Shown piece after piece: positions 60,263 to 64,000 of a stretch of DNA of 64,000 nucleotides. The DNA lies in NCBI RefSeq assembly GCF_018131015.1, contig NZ_JAFCJJ010000013.1:62001-126000 (forward strand). Direction: 5' to 3'. Numbering within the stretch: position 1 is the first letter of the stretch; each line of letters opens with the position of its first letter. This DNA comes from Bradyrhizobium diazoefficiens. GTDB taxonomy: Bacteria; Pseudomonadota; Alphaproteobacteria; Rhizobiales; Xanthobacteraceae. The position numbers and the translations under genes are program-made. The notes beneath the pieces are model-generated. The model was not told the DNA's origin. It was given only the letters and a program-made list of their open reading frames with translations, and did no database searches.

Positions 60263-62163
60263 GAATGCAGTTTGCGGCGCGGCCTGCTCGGTGCGGCCGG
60301 CGCCGGCGCGGCGTGCGTCTCGCTGAACAGCTCGGCGAGTTTTTCGGTGATGGCGCCGCCGAGCTCCTCGGCGTCCACGATGGTCACGGCGCGGCGATAA
60401 TAGCGCGTGACGTCATGGCCGATGCCGATCGCGATCAGCTCGACCGGCGAGCGGGTCTCGATCTCCTCGATGATGTGGCGCAGGTGCCGCTCGAGATAGT
60501 TGCCGGCATTGACCGACAGCGTGGAATCGTCGACCGGCGCGCCGTCCGAGATCATCATCAGGATCTTGCGCTGCTCGGCGCGGCCGAGCAGGCGCTTGTG
60601 CGCCCAGTCCAGCGCCTCGCCGTCGATGTTCTCCTTGAGGAGACCCTCGCGCATCATCAGGCCGAGATTTTTTCGCGCACGGCGCCAGGGGGCATCCGCC
60701 GACTTGTAGATGATGTGGCGGAGATCGTTGAGGCGGCCGGGATTGGCCGGCTTGCCGGCGGCAAGCCAGGCCTCGCGCGACTGCCCGCCCTTCCAGGCGC
60801 GGGTGGTGAAGCCCAAAATCTCGACCTTGACGCCGCAACGCTCCAGCGTGCGTGCGAGAATGTCGGCGCAGGTGGCGGCGACCGTAATGGGGCGTCCGCG
60901 CATCGAGCCGGAATTGTCGAGCAGCAGCGTCACCACGGTGTCGCGGAAGGTCGCCTCCTTCTCGCGCATGAAAGACAGCGGGTGATAGGGGTCGGTCACC
61001 ACGCGCGACAGCCGCGCGGGGTCCAGGATGCCCTCTTCGAGGTCGAACTCCCAGGCGCGGTTCTGCTGCGCCATCAGGCGGCGCTGCAGGCGGTTGGCGA
61101 GGCGGGCGACGATGCCCTGCAGATGCGCGAGCTGCTTGTCGAGATAGGCGCGCAGGCGCTCCAGCTCGTCATGGTCGCAGAGGTCCTCGGCGGCGATGAC
61201 CTCGTCGAATTTCGGCGCGAAGGCGTGATATTCGGGGCCGCGCGGCTCGTTCTTGCCGTGCTGGTTCGGGCGCGTCGCCTCGCCCGGCGTCTCATCGTCG
61301 CCGAGCTCGCCGTCGTCGAAGGTGTCGGAGGTCGAGGCCTGCGCGCTTTCCATCGCGCTCTCGCTCATCTCCTCGCTGGTCGCCTGGGCCTGGTCGGCGC
61401 TCATCTCCTGCGCGGCGTCGGAATCGGGCGAGCCCTCGGCGCCGGACTGATCGTTGTCGCCGTCGCTGTTCTCGTCCTGGTCGTCGTCCTCGCTGTCGGC
61501 GTTGCGCTCGTCGCCGAGCTCGAGCGCCGAGAGCAGATCGTGCACGGCATCGCCGAACCTTGTCTGGTCCTCGACGAGGCCGTCGAGCCGGTCGAGCCGC
61601 CGTCCGATCTTGTCCTCGAGGATCGGGCGCCAGAGATCGACCATCTTCCTGGCCGCCGTCGGCGGCGCCATGCCGGTCAGGCGCTCGCGCACCAGCATCG
61701 CCAGCGCATCGGCGAGCGGCGCGTCGGCGCGGTCGGTGATCTCGTCGAACTTGCCGCGGTGGAAATGGTCGTCCAGCATCGCGGTGAGGTTTTTCGCAAC
61801 GCCCGCCATGCGGCGCGCGCCGATCGCCTCGACGCGGGCCTGCTCCACCGCCTCGAACACGCCGCGCGCCTGCGGATTGCCGGGCATCAGCTTGCGATGC
61901 AGCTTTGGATCGTGGCAGGCGAGCTTCAGCGCGATCGAGTCGGCGTGGCCGCGCACGATCGCGGCGTCGCGCTTGGTCATCTTTCGCGCCGGCTCGGGCA
62001 GCCGCGCCTTGCCGGGCGCGAGGCCCGGACGCTCGGCGGCAAAGGAGACGTCGAGCTCGGGCGCTTTCGCGATCGCCTTGAGGCAGGAGGCGACCGAGCG
62101 CTTGAACGGCTCGGTCGGCGCTTCCTTGGCTCCGGTGCGGAATTTTGAGTTGGAGGTGGTCAT
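60259..62163 (-). CDS. cobT: Cobaltochelatase subunit CobT
   Basis: 634 aa. The middle is a very acidic linker (Asp/Glu/Ser-rich, residues about 210-310) and the C-terminus a von Willebrand A domain with MIDAS LLLDNSGSMRGRP. CobT with CobS and CobN inserts cobalt into hydrogenobyrinate a,c-diamide in aerobic B12 synthesis. Upstream of it lies cobS, separated by a family A repeat; cobN is not in the window. ATG at 62163. Confidence 0.93.
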   Translation of the reverse strand: MTTSNSKFRTGAKEAPTEPFKRSVASCLKAIAKAPELDVSFAAERPGLAPGKARLPEPARKMTKRDAAIVRGHADSIALKLACHDPKLHRKLMPGNPQARGVFEAVEQARVEAIGARRMAGVAKNLTAMLDDHFHRGKFDEITDRADAPLADALAMLVRERLTGMAPPTAARKMVDLWRPILEDKIGRRLDRLDGLVEDQTRFGDAVHDLLSALELGDERNADSEDDDQDENSDGDNDQSGAEGSPDSDAAQEMSADQAQATSEEMSESAMESAQASTSDTFDDGELGDDETPGEATRPNQHGKNEPRGPEYHAFAPKFDEVIAAEDLCDHDELERLRAYLDKQLAHLQGIVARLANRLQRRLMAQQNRAWEFDLEEGILDPARLSRVVTDPYHPLSFMREKEATFRDTVVTLLLDNSGSMRGRPITVAATCADILARTLERCGVKVEILGFTTRAWKGGQSREAWLAAGKPANPGRLNDLRHIIYKSADAPWRRARKNLGLMMREGLLKENIDGEALDWAHKRLLGRAEQRKILMMISDGAPVDDSTLSVNAGNYLERHLRHIIEEIETRSPVELIAIGIGHDVTRYYRRAVTIVDAEELGGAITEKLAELFSETHAAPAPAAPSRPRRKLHS

Positions 62164-62175
62164 CTGACCCTATCT

Positions 62176-62290
62176 GTCGTCCCGGCGAAGGCCGGGACCC
62201 ATAACCACCGGCCGCTCTTGTGTCAGGAAACTAGCAGTGACGTTCAATCGAGACATCACGCGGTGGGTCCCGGCCTTCGCCGGGACGACG
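62176..62290. repeat. Palindromic intergenic repeat, family A copy 6, between cobS and cobT
   Basis: GTCGTCCCGGCGAAGGCCGG left arm and CCGGCCTTCGCCGGGACGAC right arm, about 75 bases apart. It occupies almost all of the space between the cobS stop and the cobT ATG. Confidence 0.88.
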
Positions 62291-62304
62291 TGCCGCGAGA
62301 CAAA

Positions 62305-63303
62305 TCAGCTGAGCGCCACGTTCACCGCCGATTCCGGCAGCTCCGCGTTGAAGCAGCGCTGGTAGAACTCGGCGACCAAAGGACGCTCGAGCTCGTCGCA
62401 CTTGTTGAGGAAGGTGACGCGGAACGCAAAGCCGATGTCGCCGAAAATGTCGGCGTTCTCGGCCCAGGTGATCACCGTGCGCGGGCTCATCACCGTCGAC
62501 AAATCGCCATTGGCGAAGGCGTTGCGGGTGAGGTCGGCAAGGCGGACCATCTTGTTGACGATGTCGCGGCCTTCCTGGGTGCGATAGTGATGCGCCTTGG
62601 ACAGCACGATCTCGACTTCCTCGTCATGCGCCAGATAGTTCAGCGTGGTGACGATCGACCAGCGGTCCATCTGGCCCTGGTTGATCTGCTGGGTGCCGTG
62701 ATAGAGGCCCGAGGTGTCGCCGAGGCCGACCGTGTTGGCGGTCGCAAACAGGCGGAATGCCGGATGCGGCTTGATCACCTTGTTCTGGTCCAGCAGCGTC
62801 AGGCGGCCGGAGACTTCCAGCACGCGCTGGATCACGAACATCACGTCCGGGCGGCCGGCGTCGTATTCGTCGAACACCAGCGCGATATTGTGCTGCAGCG
62901 CCCAGGGCAAAATGCCGTCGCGGAACTCGGTGACCTGCTTGCCGTCCTTGACCACGATCGAGTCCTTGCCGACGAGGTCGATACGGCTGATGTGGCTGTC
63001 GAGGTTGACGCGCACGCAGGGCCAGTTCAACCGCGCGGCGACCTGCTCGATATGGGTGGACTTGCCGGTGCCGTGATAGCCTGTGACCATGACGCGGCGG
63101 TTGCGGGCAAAGCCTGCGAGAATGGCGAGCGTGGTGGCGCGGTCGAAGCGATAGTCGGAATCGACTTCAGGCACGTGAGGATCGACTTCGGAATAGGCCG
63201 GGACTTCGAGATCGCTGTCGATCCCGAACACCTGGCGCACCGACACCTTCATGTCGGGCAAACCGGAAACTTCCTCAACTTTGGACAGTGCGGCGGTCGT
63301 CAT
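62305..63303 (-). CDS. cobS: Cobaltochelatase subunit CobS
   Basis: 332 aa AAA+ ATPase. Walker A is GYHGTGKST at residues 75-83 and Walker B in IALVFDEYDAG. The N-terminus (KVSVRQVFGIDSDLEVPAYSE) is typical for CobS. It forms the motor of the cobaltochelatase with CobT. ATG at 63303; the TTG directly before it is not needed. Confidence 0.94.
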   Translation of the reverse strand: MTTAALSKVEEVSGLPDMKVSVRQVFGIDSDLEVPAYSEVDPHVPEVDSDYRFDRATTLAILAGFARNRRVMVTGYHGTGKSTHIEQVAARLNWPCVRVNLDSHISRIDLVGKDSIVVKDGKQVTEFRDGILPWALQHNIALVFDEYDAGRPDVMFVIQRVLEVSGRLTLLDQNKVIKPHPAFRLFATANTVGLGDTSGLYHGTQQINQGQMDRWSIVTTLNYLAHDEEVEIVLSKAHHYRTQEGRDIVNKMVRLADLTRNAFANGDLSTVMSPRTVITWAENADIFGDIGFAFRVTFLNKCDELERPLVAEFYQRCFNAELPESAVNVALS

Positions 63304-63588
63304 CAATCCTCCGAGGTCCCGGGCGGTCCCGAAACCGGTTTATTTGCACGTTGGCTGCGGCTGGGTGCACTTTCGAACCTATCAGAGACAACGTGCCGGC
63401 AGAAGCCCGCGCCCCAATCAAAGTTCCATTGTCTTTTCATCGAGATAGGCAAGGAACGCGATTTTCGGAAGGCTGCCCTGCGAATTCCGCCCGATTTTCG
63501 GACCTGCCCGCGCGAACGGCACTTTGGCCGCCGGGCCTGACTTATATAAGGTTCGAACCCGCCTTCCCCCACCCGGCACAGAGACAAC
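63304..63588. other. Divergent intergenic region cobS/dedA
   Basis: 285 bases. A palindromic CTTATATAAG at 63541-63550 could serve as a -10 element for the DedA gene. No gene, RNA or repeat recognised. Confidence 0.35.
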
Positions 63589-64000
63589 GTGACGTCTTTT
63601 CTCGATCCCCTCATCGGCTTCGTCTCGGCCCATGCGTGGCTGGCCTATCTGACCCTGTTCCTGGCGGCGCTGCTGGAGGCCGTCCCGGTGGTGGGGTCGG
63701 TGATCCCGGGCTCGACCATCATCCTGGCGCTGAGCGCGCTGGTTCCGGGCGGCGAGCTGAAGCTCCCTTTCGTGCTGCTGGCGGCTGGCCTCGGCGCCTT
63801 GCTGGGTGACGGCTCGGCCTACTTCCTCGGGCACCGCAGGCAGCGCGAAATCCTCACGACCTGGCCGCTGACCAATTACCCGCGCGTGGTCGCCGAGAGC
63901 GAAAGCTTCTTCCACCGCTTCGGCACCTGGGCGGTGTTCTTCGCCCGCTTCGTGCCGCCGATCCGCGCCTTCGTGCCCGTCACGGCGGGTGCGCTCGGGA
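63589..64000 (+). CDS. DedA family/VTT-domain membrane protein, C-terminus cut by window edge
   Basis: 137 codons from a GTG at 63589 to the window end, no stop reached. LAALLEAVPVVGSVIPGSTIILALSALV, then GDGSAYFLGHRRQREI, and HRFGTWAVFFARFVPPIRAFVPVTAGALG follow the DedA pattern, including the re-entrant loop and the Arg in RFVPPIR. Family members flip undecaprenyl phosphate or phospholipids. The typical length is about 200-220 aa, so some 70 residues are missing. Confidence 0.88.
   Translation, partial: MTSFLDPLIGFVSAHAWLAYLTLFLAALLEAVPVVGSVIPGSTIILALSALVPGGELKLPFVLLAAGLGALLGDGSAYFLGHRRQREILTTWPLTNYPRVVAESESFFHRFGTWAVFFARFVPPIRAFVPVTAGALG

Noticed and set aside
60265..62148. 627-residue plus-strand frame
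   Set aside because: Antisense to cobT; no start signal or domain.

Overview
The window is GC-rich alphaproteobacterial chromosome. Gene content (ActS/RegS-ActR/RegR redox pair, CarD, CobS/CobT, a cyoABCD quinol oxidase, many CoA-dependent catabolic genes and lone periplasmic binding proteins) and dense families of short GC-rich palindromic intergenic repeats point to Bradyrhizobium or a close relative (inference; no marker comparison was possible). There is no prophage, transposase or CRISPR array. Both edges cut a gene.

Layout. 1-6 kb: the end of an unrecognised large protein, then an ABC importer of the nitrate/sulfonate/taurine type (permease, ATPase, binding protein) behind a FAD-dependent oxidoreductase. 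6-13 kb: single metabolic genes (enoyl-CoA hydratase, PanE-like reductase, alpha/beta hydrolase, LCAD-type acyl-CoA dehydrogenase, DUF2252, amidohydrolase/deacetylase). 13.2-15.5 kb: a two-gene accessory cassette (unknown protein plus DUF4062 protein) abutting a tRNA-Arg(CCT). 15.6-19.2 kb: a catabolic run (Bug-type binding protein, cupin, RraA-like, acyl-CoA synthetase). 19.4-22.4 kb: small secreted proteins, a second PanE-like reductase, YidB-like and GlsB/YeaQ-like proteins. 22.5-32 kb: a beta-oxidation-like region (SDR, two paired acyl-CoA dehydrogenases, two enoyl-CoA hydratases, NDP-forming acyl-CoA synthetase, VOC protein, LivK-type binding protein).

32-45 kb is respiratory and regulatory: nuclease-like protein, M48 lipoprotein protease, cytochrome c, MFS transporter, then cyoABCD, SURF1, RegS and RegR with overlapping or nearly abutting genes. 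A perfect 23-bp palindrome sits upstream of cyoA. CarD and a 7Fe-type ferredoxin follow. 45-51 kb: an S4 RNA-binding protein that seems to start with ACG, a large SUV3-like helicase with a charged disordered tail, a DUF3108 protein, and rpmB with clear promoter and terminator. 51.4-54.8 kb is a cluster of very small genes around cspA and rpsU, including one probable frameshift and one probable stop-loss fusion. 55-64 kb: DUF2235 hydrolase, PilZ protein, old-yellow-enzyme homologue, Tat-exported esterase-like protein, cobT, cobS and a truncated DedA protein.

The best candidate for something undescribed is the two-gene cassette at 13175-15381. Its composition appears different from its surroundings, the second gene has a DUF4062 domain, and it lies against the 3' end of a tRNA gene. 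All function there is inference.
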